From Eutrophobius sp051275005 (GTDB taxonomy: Bacteria; Pseudomonadota; Gammaproteobacteria; Eutrophobiales; Eutrophobiaceae), in the NCBI GenBank assembly GCA_051275005.1, contig JBNMOP010000075.1, forward strand, positions 1 through 13,627: DNA of 13,627 nt, given 5' to 3'. Shown in pieces: positions 1-8,021 of this stretch. The notes under the pieces are model-generated. The model was not told where the DNA came from. It saw only the letters and a program-made list of their open reading frames with translations, and did not search any database. A program made the translations under genes and the position numbers. Numbering within the stretch: the first letter of the stretch is position 1; each line of letters opens with the position of its first letter.

Positions 1-1095
1 ATCGACTGTACAATGAATCGCTTCTGGCAGCCCTTCGCCACCAACGGTATGTAATGCCTGATCCACATCATCTAAAGCAAATACGTGGGTACACATTTCT
101 TCCAATGGGTATTTCCCTGACGCGATAATATGAATTGCCATCTCAACCGATTTAAAACTATGTCCACGCATTCCCTGAACCGTCAGAAAACGTTTAATCA
201 GCAGATCACTCTCAAATTCTGGAATTGGACGGAATTTACTCCCACCAAATACTATCCTTCCTTGTATGCGAGCAAGCTTTATCGCCGAAACTATCGTCTC
301 TGGCCCACCTGAAGCACAGTCAATAACAAGATCGGCCATCTCACCATTGGTTATTTCGTGGACAGTCTCGATAATGTCAACTTTATCGGCCTCCAGGGTA
401 TGGTGTGCACCGAGTTTTTTGGCGAGCGCCAGCCTGCGCTTATCAGCGGGTGTCGATAATCCGCTAACGATGATACACGCGGCACCTGCTTCCTTTGCCG
501 CCACCACACAGGCCAGGCCTTGTTGTCCTGGGCCCTGAATAACAACTATTTCACCAATACTCGCCTTCCCTTGTAGATAAGCCCATTCAATGCCATTTCC
601 CAGAGGTAATGCCAGTGTTGCCAACTTATCTGGGACGTGTTCGGGGACTTTATGTAATACAACATTGGGATGTAAATACTGATATTGACTATAACCACCC
701 CATAGTGATGGCTCTATGGAGATTGGAGTGGATCCATAGCGCACTGTGCCATCTTTATTTAGTGTATCGGTTTCGCTGCATAATCTGTAATCAGCAGTAC
801 GGCAGTATTTGCAGTGACCACAAGGCAAATATTCCTCTAAAGCAACTCTATCACCTTCTTTAAAGCCCATTCGTCTCGCGGCATCTTTCCCCAGGCGATC
901 AATATACCCCACCGCCTCGTGCCCAAGGATCAACGGACCTTTGCTTTGCGGATATTTTTTGTAATAAGGCCAATCACTGCCACAGATGCCACTTTTTTCA
1001 ACCTTAAGTAATCCAGCATCGGCAGCAATTTCTGGAAATTCGAATTCACGTACCCTGGTGTCGCCAACATCATATGAAACGGCTGCTTTAAACAT
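1..1095 (-). CDS. Zinc-dependent alcohol dehydrogenase (MDR family), 3' end cut by window edge
   Basis: The minus strand is open for 365 codons from an ATG at 1095 to base 1 with no stop, so the C-terminus lies outside the window; MDR enzymes usually have 340-380 residues, so little is missing. Visible motifs: catalytic zinc ligands C38 (ICGSD) and H59-E60 (GHE), the structural zinc set C92, C95, C98 and C106, and a Rossmann GPGQQG at 188-193. The segment after the second Rossmann strand (VSGLSTPADKRR) has no obvious NAD-selecting acidic residue, so NADP use is possible. An AAGGGAA Shine-Dalgarno lies 9 bases before the ATG. It is the last visible gene of the minus-strand run, 107 bases after the Rieske oxygenase. 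Inferred role: cytoplasmic oxidation of an alcohol or diol made from the imported substrate. Family call is firm; substrate is unknown. Confidence 0.93.
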   Translation of the reverse strand, partial: MFKAAVSYDVGDTRVREFEFPEIAADAGLLKVEKSGICGSDWPYYKKYPQSKGPLILGHEAVGYIDRLGKDAARRMGFKEGDRVALEEYLPCGHCKYCRTADYRLCSETDTLNKDGTVRYGSTPISIEPSLWGGYSQYQYLHPNVVLHKVPEHVPDKLATLALPLGNGIEWAYLQGKASIGEIVVIQGPGQQGLACVVAAKEAGAACIIVSGLSTPADKRRLALAKKLGAHHTLEADKVDIIETVHEITNGEMADLVIDCASGGPETIVSAIKLARIQGRIVFGGSKFRPIPEFESDLLIKRFLTVQGMRGHSFKSVEMAIHIIASGKYPLEEMCTHVFALDDVDQALHTVGGEGLPEAIHCTVD

Positions 1096-1202
1096 TATTC
1101 AATGTTCCCTTAAATTATTTTATGCGAAAAGACTATAGCAAGAATATCAGGTGCCAGGTGATAATCAAAGAATCTAATTATATGATAAAACCCTAAACTG
1201 AA

Positions 1203-2486
1203 TTATATTGAGGTATGATCAACACCTTCTGTCACGACAAATGCATTAGCTTTTTCTTCATAAAAAGTCTTATCAACGGGTAGTGTAAACGAGGCCGAAC
1301 GAACCCGGTGGGTTACGGTCTCAAGTCCGGGAGGTGACGTGCCATTTTTCTGTAAAGCTTGTGCTGATTGAAACAGGCGTCTACGCGCCATCATGATCGC
1401 TGCATCTGTTGATACCAGGTGTTCCTTTTCCCGGTTTTGTAATGAGCCCATGCTTTCCTGCAATGAAGCATCCTGCATCGCGATACCCATGATGCCGCTG
1501 TAAGTACGGCCTGATTTTTGTGCATTTCGATCCATTAGGTAATCATTTTCTTTATTCATAACTGGACGGAATGTCCCGGGAACCAGCTCAACATGCATGC
1601 CTCCCCCTTTTCCTATGGTTTGTAATTCATCCTCTGTTAATGCACGAGTAGGATGATAAGTAAGTGACCATGCAAAATTATTTTCATCATCTATTGGTAC
1701 CCAGGCATGACCATTCAAGGCGTTGTCACCGTAGGGTGGAATCATAGTCCACCATGGCATTATCCATTGGGATACGCGCCAGTAATATTCTCCCTCATCT
1801 GCATTTCGTCTGGCACCTATAAGCAGACCACCATCTGATTCCATCACCTCAAATTTTGGCGTCCTATCTGCTTGAAAGTGTGCACCTTTGGTATTTTTAT
1901 GCAGCGGATCGGTATGCAATTCACCTGAATGCAAAAAGGATATATGACTTGAATCTATCCCGCCTTCCATGGCCTGCAGGTAATTACATTCCTGTGAGCG
2001 TTTTGCGATATACCGGTTTTCAGGTGGTAGTGACATCCACTCAAAATCAGGTAATTCCGGCTTCAAATCAGGAGGTCCCATATAGGCCCAAATCACCCCG
2101 CCTTTTTCAACACAGGGATAGGACGTCAATTTCATGCTTTTACATAGATCACTACCCGCCGGTTCAGATGGCAATTCAATACAGTTCCCTTCTACATCAT
2201 ATTTCCAACCATGATAGGGACAACGCAATCCCGACTCTTCGTTTCTTCCAAACCATAAGGAGGCGCCTCGATGTGCACAATATCGATCTATCAAACCTAG
2301 ACGTCCCTCAGTATCACAAAACGCAATCAGCTCTTCGGAAAGTAACTTTACCCGTACTGGTGCACAATCTGGTCCTGGTAATTCTTCTGCCAGGAGAAAC
2401 GGGATCCAGTAACGACGTATAAGCAATCCCATCGTGGTATCCGGGCCGGTATGAGTAATAAGATCAAGTTGCTCCAATTTGTTCAT
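1203..2486 (-). CDS. Rieske [2Fe-2S] aromatic ring-hydroxylating oxygenase, phthalate-4,5-dioxygenase-like alpha subunit
   Basis: A 427-residue cytoplasmic protein, the usual size for phthalate-type oxygenase subunits. The N-terminal Rieske domain holds C70-A-H72 and C89-P-Y-H92 followed by GWKYD, the ligands of a [2Fe-2S] cluster. The mononuclear iron site is seen as D178-S-S-H181-x4-H186: two His ligands plus the Asp thought to link the two metal centres in this family. The C-terminal segment around 341-371 (ESMG...NREKEHL...D361...RRRL) matches the phthalate-dioxygenase group and should carry the acidic iron ligand. Expected reaction: O2-dependent hydroxylation or demethylation of an aromatic or other cyclic acid, with electrons from a separate reductase that is absent here. 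AGGAGA at 2495-2500 (minus strand) lies 8 bases before the ATG and supports the start. It sits between the TRAP permease and the dehydrogenase genes, all on one strand. Substrate unknown. Confidence 0.95.
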   Translation of the reverse strand: MNKLEQLDLITHTGPDTTMGLLIRRYWIPFLLAEELPGPDCAPVRVKLLSEELIAFCDTEGRLGLIDRYCAHRGASLWFGRNEESGLRCPYHGWKYDVEGNCIELPSEPAGSDLCKSMKLTSYPCVEKGGVIWAYMGPPDLKPELPDFEWMSLPPENRYIAKRSQECNYLQAMEGGIDSSHISFLHSGELHTDPLHKNTKGAHFQADRTPKFEVMESDGGLLIGARRNADEGEYYWRVSQWIMPWWTMIPPYGDNALNGHAWVPIDDENNFAWSLTYHPTRALTEDELQTIGKGGGMHVELVPGTFRPVMNKENDYLMDRNAQKSGRTYSGIMGIAMQDASLQESMGSLQNREKEHLVSTDAAIMMARRRLFQSAQALQKNGTSPPGLETVTHRVRSASFTLPVDKTFYEEKANAFVVTEGVDHTSI

Positions 2487-2550
2487 CGCGCAAATCTCCT
2501 GAGGATTGCAATAGTACTGGCGTAGATATATAAATTATTTTAAGGAATAA

Positions 2551-2560
2551 GTAACGTTAC
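2551..2560. promoter_or_regulatory. Perfect 10-bp palindrome upstream of the Rieske gene (weak operator candidate)
   Basis: GTAACGTTAC is a perfect palindrome lying 65-74 bases upstream of the Rieske start, in the 253-base AT-rich gap (2487-2739) between the Rieske and TRAP permease genes. The position would suit an operator for a promoter of the Rieske-dehydrogenase pair. I see no convincing -10/-35 pair and no other gene-like structure in the gap. A 10-bp palindrome can occur by chance, so this is weak. Confidence 0.25.
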
Positions 2561-2739
2561 AGATATGATATAGATCAATAAATCAATTTTGTATTTTTAT
2601 CCTTTCCTTTCATCAATCAAGGTATCTTTATCTTTAAGCATAAGCCTTAATTAACCGGAAAAAATATCAAATAACGCCACCAATTACAATAAAGAAAAAT
2701 TTAAATTATATACGATTGCAAAGATGCTTTATAGATAAA

Positions 2740-4662
2740 TTAAGTAACTCGATTATCTTTTTTATCCTGATTAAAATTTAAAAAATGTTGAGCAAGTAAT
2801 ACTATTAGCACTATCACCAAACCTATAGTTTTTTCACCAGGGGTTATCAATAACAATGCCCCAACAGCTAATGCAATACGATTTATTCGACCCATGTGTT
2901 TAAAACTATATCCGCGTATAGCTGCGGCAAGTGCTATAGCACCCACGGCAGCAGTAATAAAAGCAATAGCAATGTCAGATGCACTTCCTCTCATTAGTAA
3001 GCTTTCATCTAGTACAAATGCGAAGGGAATAATAAATGCCGCTATACCCAGCTTCATAGCTTCCCAACCGGTCTCCCATAATTTTGCGCCACTAATTGTG
3101 AGTGCGACATATACAGCTATGCACATTGGGGGGGTAAAGAAGGATGCAAGGCCCCAGTAGACTACAAATAGGTGAGCGGCAATATCAGATACACCTAACG
3201 CTATGAGCGCAGGTGCCAGTAGTGTTGCAAGTGTGAGATATGCGGGTATTGCATCCAGACCCATGCCAATAAACAGACTGGCTAATCCCACTAAGACCAG
3301 GGCCAAGATAAGGTTCCCATCTGATATATTTACTGCAAAGGTCGATAACTTGATGCCGACACCAGAAAATTCTAATGACCCAATCATTAATCCTACAGAA
3401 GCTGTAATAACCACGATGCCCACCCAACGGCCTACAGTCTGATTGCAGGCATCCAAAAATTTATCCCATGTCATCCATAACGATCGATCTCGTGTGATAA
3501 ATCCGCTTAGCATTGCCACTACAGTTGCATAGATGCCCGCAATCTCGGGTGGGTAGGATTTAACAAATAGAAAGTAAAACAACGCACAAATGGGAATGAT
3601 GTAATGAATTCCTTTGAAGAGCAAAGGTTTAAGCTTAGGTACTTCTTCTTTTGTTAAGAGTCGTACATCTTCTTTATGTGCCTCGAAGTGTACCGATGCG
3701 AACAGCACCAGATAATATAAGATTGCGGGTAATGCTGCTGCAACAACAATATCAACATAATCCACACCAATCCAGTCCGCCATGACAAAGGCGATTGCAC
3801 CCATCACGGGCGGAAGGATCTGACCACCGGTTGAGGCAACAGACTCCACAGCCCCGGCAAATGCCGGCTTATAACCAATAGATTTCATCAGTGGAATTGT
3901 AAATACGCCAGTTGTGGCCACATTGCTGGATGGGGAACCAGATATTGAGCCAAACATGGCGCTGGCCATAGCTGCACCTTTTGCGGCACCTCCTTTGCTT
4001 CTCCCGGTTAATGCCATAGCAATATCTATAGACCACTGTCCCGCACCAATTACCTGCATCACCGCACCAAACATCAAATAGACCAAAATTATTGATGTTG
4101 CTATCTGCAATGGTTGTCCAAAAAAACCCGACTCACCAGCATAGGCGGCATAAAGCAATCGATCCATGGTCGCACCTGCACCGTAAAGTACACCAGGCAG
4201 GAATCGTTGATATACAGTGATGACAATAAAAAAAGCAATGACACAAACTAATGTAATACCCGCTGTTCGCCTAACCGCTTCGAGTATGGCAATACCCAAT
4301 AACACGCCTAACACAATTCCTTTACTATCGAGAAAACCATACATCGCATAGAGGTCGAGGTTTTCATTAAAAAATATTACATAGCCATTACCCAATAAAA
4401 GTGCGGCAATAAAAAAATAATCATAGATAGGAACAGACTTTATGCTCCAACCACCGCCTGTGTTTTCAGTCTTTAATTTTTCCTGTTTACTAACGTATGC
4501 ACGGGTAGTAAAAAAAATGATGAGCCCCGCGCACGTCAGACTAATTGCAGAATGTATTTGACTGGGAATAAACATGCCAAACCAGGCAGGAACATTTCCG
4601 ACCACGATTAAGTGGTACATGATTATGAAAAAAGAAAATATTGCAGGAATTGATTTAGACAT
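2740..4662 (-). CDS. TRAP transporter permease, fused small and large subunits, TAXI type
   Basis: A 640-residue, very hydrophobic inner-membrane protein. Residues about 5-150 contain the small-subunit-like helices and about 150-560 the DctM-like core; a few more hydrophobic segments follow to the end. Family signatures: the SGSPSSNVATTGVFTIPLMK segment (241-260), STGGQILPPVMGAIAFVMA (277-295), GMGLDAIPAYLTLATLLAP (466-484) and FTPPM (509-513). The STGGQ.LPPVMG element is characteristic of fused permeases that work with TAXI-type binding proteins. Expected role: secondary uptake driven by an ion gradient of a substrate, often a carboxylate, delivered by the periplasmic TAXI protein; the gene at 6969 is the obvious partner. 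No Shine-Dalgarno is seen before the ATG, only AGTTGTCTTTCCAAGC between the 4679-4717 hairpin and the start. The next internal Met (residue 15) also lacks one, so the first ATG is kept. Confidence 0.95.
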   Translation of the reverse strand: MSKSIPAIFSFFIIMYHLIVVGNVPAWFGMFIPSQIHSAISLTCAGLIIFFTTRAYVSKQEKLKTENTGGGWSIKSVPIYDYFFIAALLLGNGYVIFFNENLDLYAMYGFLDSKGIVLGVLLGIAILEAVRRTAGITLVCVIAFFIVITVYQRFLPGVLYGAGATMDRLLYAAYAGESGFFGQPLQIATSIILVYLMFGAVMQVIGAGQWSIDIAMALTGRSKGGAAKGAAMASAMFGSISGSPSSNVATTGVFTIPLMKSIGYKPAFAGAVESVASTGGQILPPVMGAIAFVMADWIGVDYVDIVVAAALPAILYYLVLFASVHFEAHKEDVRLLTKEEVPKLKPLLFKGIHYIIPICALFYFLFVKSYPPEIAGIYATVVAMLSGFITRDRSLWMTWDKFLDACNQTVGRWVGIVVITASVGLMIGSLEFSGVGIKLSTFAVNISDGNLILALVLVGLASLFIGMGLDAIPAYLTLATLLAPALIALGVSDIAAHLFVVYWGLASFFTPPMCIAVYVALTISGAKLWETGWEAMKLGIAAFIIPFAFVLDESLLMRGSASDIAIAFITAAVGAIALAAAIRGYSFKHMGRINRIALAVGALLLITPGEKTIGLVIVLIVLLAQHFLNFNQDKKDNRVT

Positions 4663-4678
4663 GCTTGGAAAGACAACT

Positions 4679-4717
4679 AAGCGCTGCTACAAGAATGATA
4701 ATTTTGTAGCAGCGCTT
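4679..4717 (-). terminator. Perfect 14-bp stem-loop between amidohydrolase 1 and the TRAP permease (terminator or attenuator candidate)
   Basis: The arms AAGCGCTGCTACAA (4679-4692) and TTGTAGCAGCGCTT (4704-4717) are exact reverse complements with an 11-base loop. Read on the minus strand, the hairpin begins 27 bases after the amidohydrolase stop codon and ends 16 bases before the permease ATG. The bases after it (AGTTGTCTTT) make a poor U-tract, so full termination is doubtful. Partial termination, RNA processing that sets the ratio of the two products, or control of permease translation fit equally well. The hairpin is certain; its function is inference. Confidence 0.7.
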
Positions 4718-4743
4718 TATTAATCACTAATCTTAGGAAAATA

Positions 4744-6618
4744 TTACCAACGCCATAGGCCGCTGTTTTGAAATTGCGGTGCGATATTTTTTTCCCACTC
4801 TGCGGTTTCGATGTTAAATCCTATTGTATTCCCACGTAATTGAGGATCCTCAAAAACAATTTTACCCTGAACCATGGTCATAATTGGTTTGATAAAGGGT
4901 AACTCTTCCAGGGGTGCATCGATTACATCGTTATCCAACACAACAATATCAGCATATTTTCCAGGTTCTATGGAGCCTAGAACATCGCCTCTGTATATTG
5001 ATGGTGAGGCCCATCGTGTCATCATTAATAACATAGTCATACGATCAGGAATCGCTTCCTCTGGAACACCCATGGCAATTTTTCCGTCCAAACTCCTTCT
5101 GGTCAGAAAGATATAACCATATTCAAACGGTGAGTTTCTGACACTTTGCTGGCTGCCAAACTCACTGATCATAGGTTTAATTCCGTTCTTTAACATGGTT
5201 GCGTAGGGGGCATATCTCCCTAAATATTCTTCGCCATAATCCCTTGCAATAACTGTGGCTACCTCTTCAGAGGCATCACAACTAAATGTTTGTCCTAACC
5301 GTGCTGCCCGTTCCACCTGATCCTGCCTGACCTGGTGACAGTGATCTGATTGCAGATTAAGGGATCGGATCTTCTCAAGACTAAGGCCTGATTGCTCAAT
5401 GGCGTCCTGGTAATAATCCAGCGCCTTATCACCAGCAATGTGGTGACCGGCTATATTAAGTCCATTTTTAATTGCCGCCTTTAATGCCCGAATACGCAAT
5501 ATGCCTACTTCTGTTGCATCCGCCGTGCATCGCTCACGTTCTTTAATGTCCTCCCTGGCATTAATAGTGGTACACATAGCGATTGCACCACCGTCCATAC
5601 TCACGGGGTTCATGCCTACATTCCATAGAAAATCAGAACCGTAACCCGCCTCGTCGTGGTAGTTTTCATAAAAGTCTTCTGGCCTGTCAGTAAAAATATG
5701 TGCCCAACCCAGGCTCCAGGCCCAACGTATGGGCATTTCCCCTTTGCGGTCCAGCATCAATGCAACCGTATATCCGTTTTTGGATTGCGCGTGTGTGCCG
5801 TGGGTCGTTATGCCGTTCTGGGCGTTTACCTGAAGGACAGACTTATATACCTCTGAATACCGCTCCATTTGTGTTTCCATTATCAGGTCGATGGCCACGG
5901 AGCGCGGAAAATCCACATACTGTCTGGACCAACCCAGTTCTTTACCTTCAGCTCCACCTACCCAATATACGTCAGGGATCTCGCGGCCAAAGTATTCTTC
6001 AAATTCCTCAATACCCATTGAGCTGGTGACCACCGAGGCACGGGTGCGGATCATTACTTTATTATTGGGGGCCCATTCATCGAGTACCCTGCGAGTAATG
6101 CGCGAGCCAAACACGGCATGGGCAATATTGGAGGGATTCATCTGCACCTTTATCCATTTGCCGGGGCCAAGATCCCGTGCCCTTGCCCTGATTGCGGCCT
6201 CGGCAAGAGACACCGCTTCATCTTCTGAATTGGCCAGCAGTCTAATATTAAGTAATTGTGGGTCAACATCTGCCGCCCATGGAAATCCCAAGGAAGTTTC
6301 ATACAGGTGGGTATGGGTATCGATAAGTCCAGGTATTACGGTACGAGAATTCACATCAACTACCTCAGTACCTTGAACTGCCATATTGCGAATCTCAGTG
6401 TTGCTACCAACGGCAATAATTTTACCATCCCTTATTGCTATGGCCTGGGCAATGGTGACTGCCTCGGGGTCGTCACTGTCAGCAGTTACGACCTTTCCGT
6501 TTACCAGTATTGTATCAGGCGTAACTACAAATGATTGCGCGATGACAGACTGAAAAGAAAGGCAGGCAAGTACAAAAAGGAACCGTTTGACAAACATTAT
6601 ATTAATCAACTTAAACAT
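4744..6618 (-). CDS. Exported amidohydrolase-family (amidohydrolase 3 / YtcJ-like) metal-dependent hydrolase 1
   Basis: A 624-residue protein with a Sec signal peptide (hydrophobic core about 13-26, likely cut after VIA27). A beta-sandwich strand region precedes GLIDTHTHL, giving the metal pair H102-x-H104. Further His-containing metal-site motifs are GHHIAGD (H392/H393, D397) and SDHCH (D425, H426). The closing signature is GSIEPGKYADIVVLDND (548-564). Family members hydrolyse C-N or C-O bonds in amides, N-formyl compounds and cyclic ureides; here this would happen in the periplasm. Compared by eye with amidohydrolase 2 (8964-10871), the two share RxYGEEY and a following G-I...E-x-[D/G] segment. 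There, E485-F-G487 stands where the relative has E-I-D, so an acidic residue is missing. Start: GGGGGAAAG lies 4 bases before this ATG; the alternative Met8 has no ribosome binding site. It is the first gene of the minus-strand run and is divergent from the TAXI gene. Substrate unknown. Confidence 0.9.
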   Translation of the reverse strand: MFKLINIMFVKRFLFVLACLSFQSVIAQSFVVTPDTILVNGKVVTADSDDPEAVTIAQAIAIRDGKIIAVGSNTEIRNMAVQGTEVVDVNSRTVIPGLIDTHTHLYETSLGFPWAADVDPQLLNIRLLANSEDEAVSLAEAAIRARARDLGPGKWIKVQMNPSNIAHAVFGSRITRRVLDEWAPNNKVMIRTRASVVTSSMGIEEFEEYFGREIPDVYWVGGAEGKELGWSRQYVDFPRSVAIDLIMETQMERYSEVYKSVLQVNAQNGITTHGTHAQSKNGYTVALMLDRKGEMPIRWAWSLGWAHIFTDRPEDFYENYHDEAGYGSDFLWNVGMNPVSMDGGAIAMCTTINAREDIKERERCTADATEVGILRIRALKAAIKNGLNIAGHHIAGDKALDYYQDAIEQSGLSLEKIRSLNLQSDHCHQVRQDQVERAARLGQTFSCDASEEVATVIARDYGEEYLGRYAPYATMLKNGIKPMISEFGSQQSVRNSPFEYGYIFLTRRSLDGKIAMGVPEEAIPDRMTMLLMMTRWASPSIYRGDVLGSIEPGKYADIVVLDNDVIDAPLEELPFIKPIMTMVQGKIVFEDPQLRGNTIGFNIETAEWEKNIAPQFQNSGLWRW

Positions 6619-6968
6619 GAATCTTTCCCCCGGGGCTTAAGTATAAGATACGAAATACACAAGACATTATGTGGTTTTTAAACTCAAATCAGGTTAGCAG
6701 TTTCCCAAATATAAGCAAGAAAAACACCTTTGCTCTAATGCTTATATAAATATAATTATAGTGAACCTTATAAATGTAACTTATTATATTTACTCAATAA
6801 TTGTCAGACTATTCGCATACTCCTATCCAACTATGAATCTATAGTGAAAATTATCCAGTAGATTTCGTTAATGAAGCGAGTTAATAATATTTAAAGTAAT
6901 GAAGGGGTTTTAAATATAATATCGTCTCCTATCAATACACATTCAGATTCATTGGGAATTATTACCAA
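6619..6968. promoter_or_regulatory. Divergent intergenic control region between amidohydrolase 1 and the TAXI binding-protein gene
   Basis: These 350 AT-rich bases hold no convincing coding sequence. The region must contain the start signals for the minus-strand run and for the TAXI gene. On the plus strand TTGTCA (6801-6806), 17 bases, then TATCCA (6824-6829) is a weak -35/-10 candidate about 140 bases upstream of the TAXI ATG. On the minus strand I find no clear promoter. A short GC-rich patch, CCCCCGGGG at 6627-6635, overlaps the G-rich ribosome binding site of amidohydrolase 1. GGGAA at 6954-6958, 10 bases before the TAXI ATG, is a weak Shine-Dalgarno. No long inverted repeat is seen. Confidence 0.5.
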
Positions 6969-8000
6969 ATGTATTCAAACAATTTCTTTAGAGTAGTAAA
7001 TGTTTATATTAAACGCATTGCGTTTTGTTTGCTCTTTGGCTTACATATTTTCTCGGTTACCGGTGTTAATGCGCAAGAGAATAAGAATTCAGTCGCTAGA
7101 TTTGGAACCTCAAGTGTAGGCAGTACGTTTTATATCATTGCAAATGGCCTGGGTAGTTTAATGCAAAAATACGCCGGCATAAATATGACGGTTGAACCTA
7201 TAGGTGGCTCATACGCAAACATCTTCAGCCTGAAAGCGGCAAAAATCGATTATGCTATAACCAATTCGGGGGCAAGCTATGACGGTCGTTATGGTGTTAA
7301 GCCTTTTGAAGGATCAACTGAAGTCACGCTAATTGCCCAGGGACAATCCAGTTATCGTTTTATTCTTGTTAGACGTGATGAACGCATTAATTCATTAGAG
7401 GATCTGAATGGAAAAATTTTAATTGGACGTAGACCCGCACTACCAGAAATGAATGCAATCTCAACTGCATTGTTAAATACAGCAAAGCTTTCCGATGTAA
7501 ATGTTGTTTCCACAAAAAATTCCAAAGAGTCATTAAGACATATCAAGTCAGGCACTGTCGCCGGAATGATTATCCCCGGAGGTGCCCGAGTCCCTGCAGT
7601 TGTTCAGTTGTTCCGGGATGGTCTAGTTGATCCCTTATACATACCGGATAACATCATAAAAATTATGCAGAGGGATTTGCCGCCATATATTTACACACAA
7701 ACATTCCCGGCAGGACATTTTGATGGTCAGGAAAAAAATCTGACCGTTTTCGGTTTAAATACTTATCTTGTTGCGGCACCCCATGTAGCCGAAAATCAGG
7801 TATACATAATAACAAAGACAATTTTTGAACATAGGTCAGAGTTTAGTTCATTCCATAATGCTGCTAAACAGTGGACAATTCAAAACACACTAACAGATCC
7901 TAAAATTCCTTATCATCCAGGCTCTATTCGATATTTTAAAGAGAAAGGTCTTTGGAGCGAAGACCTTGAAGCTATACAACAAACCCTGCTTAAAAAATAA
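6969..8000 (+). CDS. TAXI-family TRAP transporter solute-binding protein
   Basis: A 343-residue periplasmic binding protein with a signal peptide (basic region to K15-R16, hydrophobic core 17-33, likely cut after VNA35). Diagnostic segments: FGTSSVGSTFYIIANGLG (45-62), the TAXI version of the TGS.GGTYYP ligand loop; GGSYANI (79-85), equivalent to GS.eN; and a C-terminal IPYHPGSIRYFKEKGLW (313-329), matching the usual IP.HPGA.RYY.E.G. Length is close to the usual 320 or so residues. It captures the transported solute and hands it to the membrane permease, almost certainly the fused TRAP protein at 2740-4662. Unusually, partner and permease are on opposite strands with amidohydrolase 1 between them. 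The Shine-Dalgarno is weak and there is no alternative in-frame Met nearby. The gene is low in G+C (about 37% in one sampled line). It converges with the CMD-family gene, only 21 bases after its stop. The ligand cannot be predicted. Confidence 0.93.
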   Translation: MYSNNFFRVVNVYIKRIAFCLLFGLHIFSVTGVNAQENKNSVARFGTSSVGSTFYIIANGLGSLMQKYAGINMTVEPIGGSYANIFSLKAAKIDYAITNSGASYDGRYGVKPFEGSTEVTLIAQGQSSYRFILVRRDERINSLEDLNGKILIGRRPALPEMNAISTALLNTAKLSDVNVVSTKNSKESLRHIKSGTVAGMIIPGGARVPAVVQLFRDGLVDPLYIPDNIIKIMQRDLPPYIYTQTFPAGHFDGQEKNLTVFGLNTYLVAAPHVAENQVYIITKTIFEHRSEFSSFHNAAKQWTIQNTLTDPKIPYHPGSIRYFKEKGLWSEDLEAIQQTLLKK

Positions 8001-8021
8001 ATCATCAGTCATATCATCAGA

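Noticed and set aside
351..545. Minus-strand 64-codon reading frame within the dehydrogenase
   Set aside because: It is a shifted frame inside the dehydrogenase gene, whose own frame is open over the full 1095 bases and carries all family motifs.
1856..2422. Plus-strand 188-codon reading frame opposite the Rieske gene
   Set aside because: It is antisense to the N-terminal half of a well-supported Rieske gene, has no recognisable motif, and begins inside coding sequence.
8001..8020. Direct repeat ATCATCAG-TCAT-ATCATCAG between two convergent genes
   Set aside because: It is 8 bases long and occurs once in a 21-base AT-rich gap; it cannot form a terminator and is probably chance.
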